A stretch of 64,000 nucleotides of DNA from Chloroflexota bacterium (lineage in GTDB: Bacteria; Chloroflexota; Anaerolineae; Anaerolineales; Anaerolineaceae): the NCBI GenBank assembly GCA_029561345.1, contig JAKQJC010000065.1, forward strand, positions 17,753 through 81,752, read 5' to 3'. Made by a program: the position numbers and the translations under genes. The first letter of the stretch is position 1; each line of letters opens with the position of its first letter. This document shows positions 1 through 7,635 of the stretch, one piece after another. The notes beneath the pieces were generated by a model, which saw only the letters and a program-made list of their open reading frames with translations, was not told where the DNA came from and did not search any database.

Positions 1-227
1 GAGAGCAGGCGCAGCAGATACGCCTCGATTTGGGCCTGCAGTTCGTTTTTACCCGATTGGCGCGGAAAAACCACCACAAAAGTGAGGCCGCGCCGGTGCA
101 GCGCCGAATCGACAATGGCTCGCGCCGCGGCGGTCTGGTAGCGCCGCAGCCGCACGCCCGAGGCGCCGGCTGCAAAATGCGTCACATCGCGCAGCATCAT
201 CCTGATCAGGCTCTGTTCATCGCTCAT
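1..227 (-). CDS. Phage terminase-like ATPase, N-terminal fragment (runs off the window edge)
   Basis: Only the first 75 codons are in the window. The translation starts MSDEQSLIRM and contains the stretch FVVVFPRQSGKNE, which resembles the Walker A region (RQSGK) of phage large-terminase or DEAD-like packaging ATPases. Such enzymes translocate DNA into proheads. The ATG overlaps the TGA of the upstream gene (ATGA), so the two are translationally coupled. The neighbours, a small membrane-anchored protein and a small-terminase-like protein, fit a prophage or prophage remnant extending to the left. A non-phage helicase-like ATPase cannot be excluded from this fragment alone. Confidence 0.6.
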   Translation of the reverse strand, partial: MSDEQSLIRMMLRDVTHFAAGASGVRLRRYQTAAARAIVDSALHRRGLTFVVVFPRQSGKNELQAQIEAYLLRLL

Positions 228-487
228 TTGAACAAAGCCAGGAGAGAAAGCAAACCCGCGCCGCCGTTGGCCAGCCCCGACACCACCTTGAACTGAGTGA
301 TGCCTTCGGTGGCGCTGCGCAGGCGGGTTTCATGGTCGGCGCTCTGGCCTTCAAGGGCCGCCAGGCGCTGACCGGTCATTTCATAGTGGTGAGCCAGGCG
401 CGCCTCCATGGCGTCCAGCTCGGCGCGCATCAGGTCCAGGGCATGTTTCATCTGTTCGGCAATCAGGGCTGCCTGGTTATCATCCAT
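224..487 (-). CDS. Small hypothetical protein with coiled coil and C-terminal membrane segment
   Basis: An 87-residue protein. The first 65 residues are charged and helical, with heptad-like spacing (Met/Leu/Ala positions around residues 10-60), suggesting a coiled coil. The last 20 residues are glycine/leucine rich and end LLSLLALFK, a probable membrane anchor. It starts 16 bases after the small-terminase-like gene and overlaps the terminase-like gene by four bases, so the three are probably one transcript. Many phage genomes have short coiled-coil/TM proteins of this layout (XhlA-like), but I see no diagnostic motif. Confidence 0.6.
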   Translation of the reverse strand: MDDNQAALIAEQMKHALDLMRAELDAMEARLAHHYEMTGQRLAALEGQSADHETRLRSATEGITQFKVVSGLANGGAGLLSLLALFK

Positions 488-503
488 CGTTCACTCCTTG
501 CCT

Positions 504-857
504 TCAATCGCCCAGCTCACGCAGCACGTCGGCCAGGGCGGCGCTGAGGGCATCGCCCAGGCTGCTGGACGATTCCGCCAGTTTTTGCTGAATGCGCGCC
601 AGGTTTCCCAGGCGGGCGGCCGCCGCGCTCAGGCGGTCCAGCACCTTCGACCAGGTATCCAGGTCGGCGTCCTGCTCTGAAGCCAGCTCAAACACGCGCC
701 GCATGGTCACCCGCAGCAGGGCAATTTCATCCTGCAGGCCGCTGCCGGCCCCCAGCAGGTCGCTGGCCTCGCCCGCGCGGAACTTGCGGCCGTAAAAGCC
801 GCTGCGCGGGGGCTGGCGCTGGCGCGCCGGAGGGGGCGGGGTGGATTCGCTGGTCAT
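504..857 (-). CDS. Small-terminase-like phage-associated protein
   Basis: A 117-residue protein; the start at 857 (MTSESTPPPP) is preferred because a promoter lies just upstream and longer versions would run through it. The N-terminus is proline/arginine rich, followed by SGFYGRKF and then DEIALLRVTMRRVFELA. That arrangement (basic tail, GFYxRxF, then a helical DEIALLR block) recurs in terminase-small-subunit-like proteins next to large terminases. Small terminases recognise phage DNA for packaging. Leading the cluster 504 to 1 supports the assignment; the exact family is inferred from memory. Confidence 0.5.
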   Translation of the reverse strand: MTSESTPPPPARQRQPPRSGFYGRKFRAGEASDLLGAGSGLQDEIALLRVTMRRVFELASEQDADLDTWSKVLDRLSAAAARLGNLARIQQKLAESSSSLGDALSAALADVLRELGD

Positions 858-881
858 AATTAGATCAAAAGTTCTATATAC

Positions 882-910
882 AGCATACCCACCCTGCCGC
901 CGGTTTTCAA
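882..910 (-). promoter_or_regulatory. Sigma-70-type promoter for the phage-like cluster
   Basis: On the minus strand TTGAAA (905-910) and TATGCT (882-887) are separated by exactly 17 bases. The site lies 25 bases upstream of the start at 857. Confidence 0.55.
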
Positions 911-972
911 TCCGTAAAAGCGGCATACTTTTGCCGTTTTCGGCAGCGGCTTGATTAACCATTTTGTTCCAC

Positions 973-1001
973 TTGACAAAGCCCCTCGGCGTGGTTATAG
1001 T
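973..1001 (+). promoter_or_regulatory. Strong sigma-70-type promoter
   Basis: A perfect TTGACA (973-978), a 17-base spacer and TATAGT (996-1001). It is 42 bases upstream of the start codon at 1044 and shows that longer versions of that reading frame are not translated. Confidence 0.75.
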
Positions 1002-1043
1002 GAAATTAAGCAAATCACCTCATCTTCAAGCCAGGAGGGCGCC

Positions 1044-1961
1044 ATGAAAACTCCCGCCATGCATAAAATCAGCATTGATACGGATCATTATTATGTGCTC
1101 AATCCCATTCCCCCCTATGTGGATATCATCCTGCACAATGTCTCCATCAATGAAAAGGAATTCACCAAAATGGCTGCCCTGAGCAGCAGCTATCAGAATG
1201 ATCCGCGTCTGGTGGAAATGGTGCGCAAAGCTGGTGACGCCTCGGCCAAGGTGCCTTATCTGATGGCTGCCGGCGAAACCCCCGCCTCCATTCTGGAAGC
1301 CCTGCGCGAGGTGGCCAAACCCCACGTGGACTACCTGTGCGACCTGCCGGGGCATATGCGTGTCACCATTGAGATGCTGCTGTCCATCAATAAAATTCCC
1401 ATGGGCTGCGAGGACTGCGGCATTCCGGCTTTGCTGGAAATTGACCGCATTCAGGGCGAAATGATCCAGACTCTGCGTGAGATGATGGCCGGGCGCGAAT
1501 TGCCTGAAACCTTCCGCGCCGCCAACCTGGCCGCCCTCAGCCGCCTGGACCAGGACTGGCCGCGCCTGCGCCGCAAGGTGGTGCCGTCGTGGTCCGAACC
1601 CCACCCCCTGCCCGAACAGGCCGCCATGCGCTACCAGCCGGTATTTGTGCGCGGGCGTCTGGCTTACCTGTTTGAAACCTGTGTGATGGTCGATTCACCG
1701 TTGGCGCGCGAACTGCTAAAGTTCACCCCGCCAGTGCTGCAGCGCCCCATCCCCGAAAATCAGCCGGTGCCGGCCACCGGTTCGGCTGAGTGGCTGATCC
1801 GCGACACAGGCAAGATCGGGCGCCATTTCACCCGCGCCCTGCTGAACATCATCAAAGACCGGCTGGAAGCGGAAAAAATTTCACTGGATGCCCACAATTA
1901 CCACCGCATCAACCAGGAGGCGCGCGACGCCCTGCATGATTTTGTCGGCAAAACTCCCTGA
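1044..1961 (+). CDS. Conserved-looking hypothetical protein with a CEDCG motif
   Basis: A 305-residue soluble protein of unknown function. The start at 1044 has a good AGGAGGG ribosome site and a consensus promoter upstream. Features seen: no signal peptide or membrane segment; a paired-cysteine motif CEDCG at about residue 116 that could bind metal or be redox active, but no second pair; a largely helical composition; and a basic, probably helical C-terminus. It is monocistronic, between a phage-like cluster and a diguanylate cyclase. I do not recognise the family and offer no function. Confidence 0.8.
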   Translation: MKTPAMHKISIDTDHYYVLNPIPPYVDIILHNVSINEKEFTKMAALSSSYQNDPRLVEMVRKAGDASAKVPYLMAAGETPASILEALREVAKPHVDYLCDLPGHMRVTIEMLLSINKIPMGCEDCGIPALLEIDRIQGEMIQTLREMMAGRELPETFRAANLAALSRLDQDWPRLRRKVVPSWSEPHPLPEQAAMRYQPVFVRGRLAYLFETCVMVDSPLARELLKFTPPVLQRPIPENQPVPATGSAEWLIRDTGKIGRHFTRALLNIIKDRLEAEKISLDAHNYHRINQEARDALHDFVGKTP

Positions 1962-2116
1962 CCCAAACGCTGCGCAATCTGGCTGGCGTGTTCAAAGTTA
2001 AAAAATGCGCCTGCGGTATGAGCCAGGGACACAACGGCTGAAAATCGGCAGGAGACTTGCCAGAGCGAGCAATTTCAAGGGTTTATCTTCGCGGCTGCAT
2101 TTTCCCCTTTATTTTG

Positions 2117-2145
2117 TTGGCTGAAAAGCTGAATCTCACTATAAT
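2117..2145 (+). promoter_or_regulatory. Promoter of the diguanylate cyclase gene
   Basis: TTGGCT (2117-2122), a 17-base spacer and a perfect TATAAT (2140-2145). Transcription would begin near 2152, which rules out the upstream TTG at 2057 and supports the ATG at 2192. Confidence 0.65.
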
Positions 2146-2191
2146 CTTAAATATCATCCGGTATTTTTTGACTGTTTTAAGCCCCAGCATC

Positions 2192-3442
2192 ATGATTCTG
2201 GATATTCGCACCCTCTCTTTTGTCAATGTGATCGTCGCAATGGTATTGGGCATTGCGATGATCTTTATTTACACCACCCGTAGAACCTACAGCGGATTCC
2301 GCTTGTGGCTGGCTGCCAGCGCCTGCCATGTGTTGGGTTTTTTGCTGCTCAGTGCGCGTGATTTCATCTCTGATTTTTTGACCATCATTGTGGCCAATCT
2401 GCTCATCTACGCTTATTTTCAATTGCTGCTGGTGGGCATCCGGCGTTTTTGGGATGTGCCGCCGCGAAAAGGGGAAGTGCTGGCAGAATTTCTGGCCATG
2501 CTGGTGGTGCTGGTTTACGCCACTTATCTTGCCCCTAATGCCAACCTGCGCATTGTGCTGGTGTCCATTTTGCTCACCCTGCCTATCGCAAGAACGGCTT
2601 TTCTATTATTCACGCGCATCCAGCCCGATTACCGCGCTATCAACACGGCCCTGGGAATCCTGTTCTCTTCTTTCGCACTGATGATGGCCGGACGCGCGGT
2701 CATCACCTTTTTTACCCCCTCGATCACCAATTTTTTCGACCCCAGCCCCATGCAGGCGGTCACGTTCATCAGCACCTTTGCCGTTACCATTTTGTGGACC
2801 ATCAGCCTGTTTTCGCTGCACACCAAACGCCTGGAACTGGAAGGAATCAACACCCAGAAGGAATTGCGCCGCATGGTGGTGACGGACGGCCTGACCGGGG
2901 TGTATAACAACCGCTATTTCTATGAGATGGGGCATATGATGGCCCTGCATGCCCGGCGTTACAACGAGCCCCTCTCGGTGATCATTTTCGATATCGACTT
3001 TTTTAAAGCAATCAACGATACTTACGGCCACCAGGCCGGAGACCGGGTGTTGATTCAGGTGGCGGCGGTATGCCGCCGGGTGCTGCGCGATGCGGATGTG
3101 CTGTGCCGCCTGGGCGGCGACGAATTCGGCATCCTGCTGCCGCAAACCAGCCTGGAGGGCAGCCAGGCCGTGGCCGAACGGCTGCGCTCTGCCATTGCCA
3201 TGGAAGATTTTCTGGAGCCGCAAATTCCGCTCTACATCACCATCAGCATGGGGGTTTCCATCACCGCGCCTGGCGAAGAAGATGTGGAAGCGGCGATGAA
3301 ACGGGCCGACACGGCACTTTACGAGGTGAAGCACGGCCCGCGCAACCAGGTTAAAATTCTGCCGCCGCAGGATATGAAAGCTCTGCCGGTGGATCAAAGC
3401 GCCGGAGCCGAAATTAAACCCGAAACCCCCGTCCAGCAGTGA
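2192..3442 (+). CDS. Membrane-bound diguanylate cyclase (GGDEF)
   Basis: Makes cyclic di-GMP from two GTP. 416 residues. The N-terminal half (about 1-220) has six or seven hydrophobic segments forming a membrane sensor domain of no recognised type. A short helical linker leads to a GGDEF domain from about residue 225. The signature GGDEF is intact at 308-312, and RDAD at 299-302 sits five residues before it, the expected spacing of the RxxD allosteric product-inhibition site. The enzyme should therefore be active and feedback-regulated. The start is chosen from the promoter position; no strong ribosome site is visible. It is monocistronic with its own terminator. A PilZ receptor and an HD-GYP protein elsewhere in the window could belong to the same signalling network. 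Confidence 0.93.
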   Translation: MILDIRTLSFVNVIVAMVLGIAMIFIYTTRRTYSGFRLWLAASACHVLGFLLLSARDFISDFLTIIVANLLIYAYFQLLLVGIRRFWDVPPRKGEVLAEFLAMLVVLVYATYLAPNANLRIVLVSILLTLPIARTAFLLFTRIQPDYRAINTALGILFSSFALMMAGRAVITFFTPSITNFFDPSPMQAVTFISTFAVTILWTISLFSLHTKRLELEGINTQKELRRMVVTDGLTGVYNNRYFYEMGHMMALHARRYNEPLSVIIFDIDFFKAINDTYGHQAGDRVLIQVAAVCRRVLRDADVLCRLGGDEFGILLPQTSLEGSQAVAERLRSAIAMEDFLEPQIPLYITISMGVSITAPGEEDVEAAMKRADTALYEVKHGPRNQVKILPPQDMKALPVDQSAGAEIKPETPVQQ

Positions 3443-3459
3443 ACCAGACGGGGGTTTTT
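3423..3459 (+). terminator. Rho-independent terminator after the GGDEF gene
   Basis: AAACCCCCGTC (3423-3433) pairs with GACGGGGG (3447-3454), followed by five T. The left arm lies within the last codons of the coding sequence. Confidence 0.8.
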
Positions 3460-3484
3460 GATGCGCGGGTTAACCAGGCCGCTT

Positions 3485-4216
3485 TTACCAGCCTTCAGAG
3501 AGGCGGTAGGCGTGGCGCACCGGCAGGCCGGCCAGCAAAATGCGCTTTTGCACCCCGGTCACGTCATAATCCACGCGGTGAAAACAGCAGATGTTCGTTT
3601 CGGTGTCAAAAATGGCATAAGCTGCGCGCGGATCGTGGTCGCGCGGCTGGCCCACCGAACCCGGGTTGATGATGGATTGGGCGTTGAGCTCAATTTTATC
3701 GCCGTCAAGGGGAATATCATAGGCCAGCAGCTTGCGGTCGGCATTGTACTGGTATATCACCGGCAGGTGGGTGTGACCTACAAAGCAAAACGGGGTGGTG
3801 AAATATTCAAAATTGAAACGCGCGATGCGCAGATCCATCACGTATTCCCATACCGGGTTGCGAGGACTGCCGTGCACCAGGGTCACCAGTTTTTCTTCGG
3901 TGGTCATTTCGGGCAAAGCCCTCAGGAAAGCCATGTGGCTGGGGGTCAGTTCCGAGCGCATCCAGCGCAGCGAGGTGCGCGCCTCCAGGTTGAAGGCGTC
4001 GTCGTCAATCTGCCCCAGGGCGGCGGCATCGTGGTTGCCCAGCAAGCAGGTCAGGTTGGGCAAGGTGCAGATGCGGTCAATGCAGTCGTTGGGGTCCGGG
4101 CCGTAGCCCACCAGGTCGCCCAGGCACCAAACCGCTTCAATATCGCCGGCAGCCTCAATCACCGCTTCCAGAGCGGTGAGATTGGCATGCACATCGGAAA
4201 TGATCAGAGCTTTCAC
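3485..4216 (-). CDS. Metallophosphoesterase (calcineurin-like superfamily)
   Basis: A 243-residue cytoplasmic binuclear-metal phosphoesterase. All metal-binding motifs are visible in order: SDVHAN at residues 7-12, GDLVGYGP near 33, GNHD near 60, HGSPRN around 113, and GHTHLP around 145. The architecture matches the YfcE/diadenosine-tetraphosphatase-like group; substrates in that group vary (phosphodiesters, nucleotides), so the true substrate is not predictable. It lies downstream of the DUF3048 lipoprotein gene on the same strand, separated by a hairpin, so it may be transcribed separately or by read-through. Confidence 0.9.
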   Translation of the reverse strand: MKALIISDVHANLTALEAVIEAAGDIEAVWCLGDLVGYGPDPNDCIDRICTLPNLTCLLGNHDAAALGQIDDDAFNLEARTSLRWMRSELTPSHMAFLRALPEMTTEEKLVTLVHGSPRNPVWEYVMDLRIARFNFEYFTTPFCFVGHTHLPVIYQYNADRKLLAYDIPLDGDKIELNAQSIINPGSVGQPRDHDPRAAYAIFDTETNICCFHRVDYDVTGVQKRILLAGLPVRHAYRLSEGW

Positions 4217-4232
4217 GGTCAGGCCGCCTTGT

Positions 4233-4259
4233 GGCCAGCCTCAATGCGTGAGGCTGGCC
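4233..4259 (-). terminator. Perfect hairpin between the DUF3048 and phosphoesterase genes
   Basis: GGCCAGCCTCA (4233-4243) pairs perfectly with TGAGGCTGGCC (4249-4259) around a 5-base loop. There is no T-run, so it may be an attenuator or processing hairpin rather than a full terminator. Confidence 0.55.
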
Positions 4260-4281
4260 GTCAACTCATCAATCAATGGGG

Positions 4282-5544
4282 TTAGGGCAGGGCAAAATCG
4301 AGCAGGTAGTTGCCGCCTTCGTGGGTAAAGGGAGAGGCCATGCCGGTGATAATCATCCAGGTGTTGCCCGGTTGGAGGGGCAGGGGCTGCCCGTCGGCGG
4401 TGATGAACTGCATGGGGTGCTCGGCATCCGAAGCCTTCCACAGGCCTTCAATGGCTTTGCCGTCGCGGAAGATCACCGCGCGTTGGCCTTTGCGGTTGGC
4501 CAGGATGGAAATATCGTGCAGGGTGGGGGCGTATTCAATATACTGGGCAAAAACCACAATGACATTGGAAAAGGCCAGCTGCTTGTCGGTGTTGCGGTCC
4601 ACCAGCGGGATCATGCCCTTGAAGGTGAGGGTGGATTCATCCACATCTTCGATCCAGCGCAGGTATTTGCCGGACGCCGCATCGTATTTCCATTCGCCGT
4701 AATTGTTATTGGCCCATTCCACGCGCAGCATGTCGCCTGCTTCGCCGGCCTGGGGGGCGCGGCTGTCGAAGGCCATGCCGTCGAGGTTGAAGCGGGTATT
4801 TTCCACGCCGATATCGGTCAGGTGTTTGGTGAAGGCTGCCGTATCCGCGAAAACATCCACCACCGTGCCCGGATCATAGCGGCAGACAGCCGGGCAGTTA
4901 TTGGAGCCTTCCATCACGGCGCGTTTGCCCAGGGTGTCCAGCAGTTTGGTCAGCACGGGTGCCCAGGCGCTGACAAAGCCCAGCCCGCCCTGGTACATGG
5001 GCACCAGCTGCGCATCCACATAGCGGCCAGAGCGCATGGGGCCTACTTTGCCAGAGTCCTGGCCGTAATAGAGCGCCATCATGCGGTTGGCGCCTTCGCC
5101 AATCCAGTATTCAAAGACAATATCTGCAGCCGAAAGTCCGGCATGCGGGCGGCCCACGCGCGGAAAATTGGCCACTTTGATCATCACCGGGCGGCGGTTG
5201 AGGATATCGGGGTTTTCCACCACCAGGCCGGTCAGCGGATTCACATTTTCGGGGAAATTGCTGGGGCCCACCACAATGGGGGTGGGGGTAGCCGTGGGCG
5301 GAGCCGGGGTGGCGGTGGGGGGAATGGGGGTGATGGAAGGTTTGGGCTGCGGTGTGTTGGTGGCCGGCAGCAGGGGGGTGGCGGTCACCGGTGCGGTGAA
5401 GGTGGGCATGGCCGCCAGGGTCTGGGCGGCCAGGGTTTGCGCCTGAGAAAGGTCAGGGGCAGCGGCAGGGGCGTTGGTGCAGGCAGAAATGACCAGCACG
5501 GTTAACACCAGCAGGATAAAAAAGATCAGCAACGAACGACGCAT
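4282..5544 (-). CDS. DUF3048 (YerB-type) lipoprotein
   Basis: A 420-residue secreted lipoprotein. Residues 1-21 form a signal peptide ending in the lipobox VISAC, so the mature protein would be lipidated on Cys. A Pro/Thr/Ala-rich linker (about 25-95, repeats of PTATP type) spans away from the membrane. From about residue 98 (NPLTGL) the sequence matches the DUF3048 family, including NRRPVMIKVANFPRVGRPHAG, SAADIVFEYW and the N-terminal/C-terminal split of that family. The molecular role of DUF3048 is unknown; members are cell-envelope lipoproteins. It appears monocistronic or leads into the phosphoesterase gene. Confidence 0.9.
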   Translation of the reverse strand: MRRSLLIFFILLVLTVLVISACTNAPAAAPDLSQAQTLAAQTLAAMPTFTAPVTATPLLPATNTPQPKPSITPIPPTATPAPPTATPTPIVVGPSNFPENVNPLTGLVVENPDILNRRPVMIKVANFPRVGRPHAGLSAADIVFEYWIGEGANRMMALYYGQDSGKVGPMRSGRYVDAQLVPMYQGGLGFVSAWAPVLTKLLDTLGKRAVMEGSNNCPAVCRYDPGTVVDVFADTAAFTKHLTDIGVENTRFNLDGMAFDSRAPQAGEAGDMLRVEWANNNYGEWKYDAASGKYLRWIEDVDESTLTFKGMIPLVDRNTDKQLAFSNVIVVFAQYIEYAPTLHDISILANRKGQRAVIFRDGKAIEGLWKASDAEHPMQFITADGQPLPLQPGNTWMIITGMASPFTHEGGNYLLDFALP

Positions 5545-5769
5545 GCGGTTTTTACTCCTTTGAAGAGACGATGCTGTGTTTTAAATAAAAGCACCATCCG
5601 GGGGAATTTTTGATATTTTATAGACGTTGGTGTGGCATGTTTTGTGCCAGCTTTTCAGGCCCATTTTTTCAGGCTTCAGCCGCATCTTCAGCAGCCGTTT
5701 GTCTGGCCCGGCATTGACAACACAACTTCTATTTTACCCAGAAATGCCCGGTGGATGGTGCGTGATTTC

Positions 5770-7635
5770 TCAGGACTCTTTTTTGACCGCTTCGATGATT
5801 TCAGCCGCCATGTCAAAACGGCTGAAAGGCGGCATCAGGTAGGCGCCCTGCACAACCCCGCGCATTTGCTGTATCAATTCTATCGCAATTTCGATCCCTG
5901 TGCGAGGTGAATTTTCACCGGCTTCTTCAATGCGTTGGCGGATGGCTTCAGGGATGGAGATGCCGGGTACCTCGTGGTGCAAAAAGGCGGCATGGCGCGG
6001 GTTGGCCAGGGGCAAAATGCCAATCAACACAGGCACCTTCAGTGGGCCCTGCTCCTCTTCGATATACTTCAAGAAATTCAGCGCCCCCGGCACATCGAAC
6101 ACCGGCTGGGTGAGGATGAAATCGGCGCCGGCGCGCAGCTTGCGGCGCAGGTTTTTCAGCTCATCCGCCGGGGTGGCCGGATAAAGGTTGAGGGCGCAGC
6201 CGACAAAGAAAGAGGTGGGCTGGCCGATGGTGGCCCCGGAATGATCAATGCCGGCGTTGAAGTTTTGCTTGATCAGCTTGATCAACCCGGAAGGCACCAG
6301 GTCGTAATTATCCATCGCGTCAGGATAGTCGCCAATGGCGGTGGGGTCGCCCATCACCACAAAGACGTTGCGCACATCCAGGGCATGGGCGGCCAGCAGG
6401 TCGCCCTGCACGCGCAGCAGGTTGCGCCCGCGGGTGGGAAAATGCAGCACAGTTTCAATCTGCACCTTTTTCTGGATCAGGCTGCACACCGCCCAGGGGC
6501 TCATGCGCATGCGCGCCATGGGGCTGTCGGCCACATTGATCACGTCGGCGCCAGCCTCAGCCAGCAGGCTGGCCCCCGCCAGCAGCTTGTGCGCCGAAAG
6601 GCCGCGGGGCGGGTCCATTTCTACCGCCATCACAAACTGGCCTTCGGCCAGCTTCTGCGCCAGCAATGTGGGGGCTTCGGGGGCCTGGGTTTCTTCCACC
6701 TCCACGGTGGGAATGCTCAGGCCGTTGGTAAATTCCTGCAGCGGGGTTTCATCAATGGCCTTGCGCAGGGCGGCGATATGCCCCGGCGTGGTGCCGCAGC
6801 AGCCGCCAATCACTTTTGCGCCCACCTCCCAGAAGGGCAGGGCATAGTGACCGAAATACTCCGGCGCTGCCGGGTACATGATGCGCCCGCCCACCTGTTC
6901 CGGCCAGCCGGCGTTGGGCATCACCGAGAAGCGCGCCTCCGGCACGGCAATGTGCATTTGTTTGAGAATGCGCAAAAGCTGGGTGGGTCCGCCCGAACAG
7001 TTGACCCCAATAAGGTCGGCTCCGGCATCATGCAGGCTGCGTGCCACCTTCTCCGGCGAATCGCCCAGCAGGGTGCGGTCGTCGCGGGTGAAGGTCATGG
7101 AAATGATCACCGGCATTTCCGGCGAAACCTGGCGGGCGGCCTTGAGGGCTTCAATGGCCTCATAGCGGTCGCTGATGGTTTCAATCAGCAGCAGGTCCAC
7201 CCCGGCGCGCACCAGCGAAGAGATTTGTTCGGCGAACACCTGGCGGGCCTGTTCGGGCTGCACGCGGCCAAAGGGAGCAATGCGCACCCCCAGCGGACCC
7301 ACGTCGCCAGCAATCATCACTTGCTTAAATGAAGCCATGATCACCCTGCGAAGCAGCTCCACCGCCGCCTGATTGATGCGGTCGAGCTGATCTTCCACGC
7401 CGTGGCGCGCCAGCTTGAAATGGTTGGCGCCGAATGTGTTGGTTTTGATGATTTCAGCCCCGGCGGCAATGTAATCGCGGTGGATTTCGGCCACCAGCGC
7501 AGGGTTCTGGATGTTGAGCAGGTCAAAGCACTGCTCAAAGGTCACTCCTTTGTTGTGCAGCATGGTGCCCATGGCCCCATCGGCCAGCAGCGGGCGCGGA
7601 CTTTCGTTCAGCAGGCGGGTAAAGGCGGTGGTCAT
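5770..7635 (-). CDS. Bifunctional homocysteine S-methyltransferase / 5,10-methylenetetrahydrofolate reductase
   Basis: A 621-residue fusion. Residues 1-290 form a homocysteine methyltransferase barrel: DGAMGT near the N-terminus, GVNCSGG and IGGCCGTTP supply the three zinc-binding cysteines, all present. Residues about 320-610 form an MTHFR (MetF-like) flavoprotein barrel that reduces methylene-THF to methyl-THF, the methyl donor for MetH. The layout matches the YitJ-type fusions of Bacillus and relatives. Its ATG overlaps the metH stop (ATGA), so MetH and the enzyme that makes its substrate are translationally coupled and share the upstream SAM riboswitch. The HMT half may use S-methylmethionine or another methyl donor, since MetH already carries a methyl-THF-using HMT domain. 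Confidence 0.93.
   Translation of the reverse strand: MTTAFTRLLNESPRPLLADGAMGTMLHNKGVTFEQCFDLLNIQNPALVAEIHRDYIAAGAEIIKTNTFGANHFKLARHGVEDQLDRINQAAVELLRRVIMASFKQVMIAGDVGPLGVRIAPFGRVQPEQARQVFAEQISSLVRAGVDLLLIETISDRYEAIEALKAARQVSPEMPVIISMTFTRDDRTLLGDSPEKVARSLHDAGADLIGVNCSGGPTQLLRILKQMHIAVPEARFSVMPNAGWPEQVGGRIMYPAAPEYFGHYALPFWEVGAKVIGGCCGTTPGHIAALRKAIDETPLQEFTNGLSIPTVEVEETQAPEAPTLLAQKLAEGQFVMAVEMDPPRGLSAHKLLAGASLLAEAGADVINVADSPMARMRMSPWAVCSLIQKKVQIETVLHFPTRGRNLLRVQGDLLAAHALDVRNVFVVMGDPTAIGDYPDAMDNYDLVPSGLIKLIKQNFNAGIDHSGATIGQPTSFFVGCALNLYPATPADELKNLRRKLRAGADFILTQPVFDVPGALNFLKYIEEEQGPLKVPVLIGILPLANPRHAAFLHHEVPGISIPEAIRQRIEEAGENSPRTGIEIAIELIQQMRGVVQGAYLMPPFSRFDMAAEIIEAVKKES

Noticed and set aside
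2057..2191. Longer start for the GGDEF protein at a TTG
   Set aside because: A TTGGCT-17-TATAAT promoter lies inside this stretch, so the transcript begins after it.
4276..5505. A 409-codon open frame opposite the DUF3048 gene
   Set aside because: Gly/His-rich shadow; the opposite strand encodes a clear lipoprotein.
5935..7332. A 465-codon open frame opposite the HMT-MTHFR gene
   Set aside because: Shadow of a certain gene with low-complexity translation.
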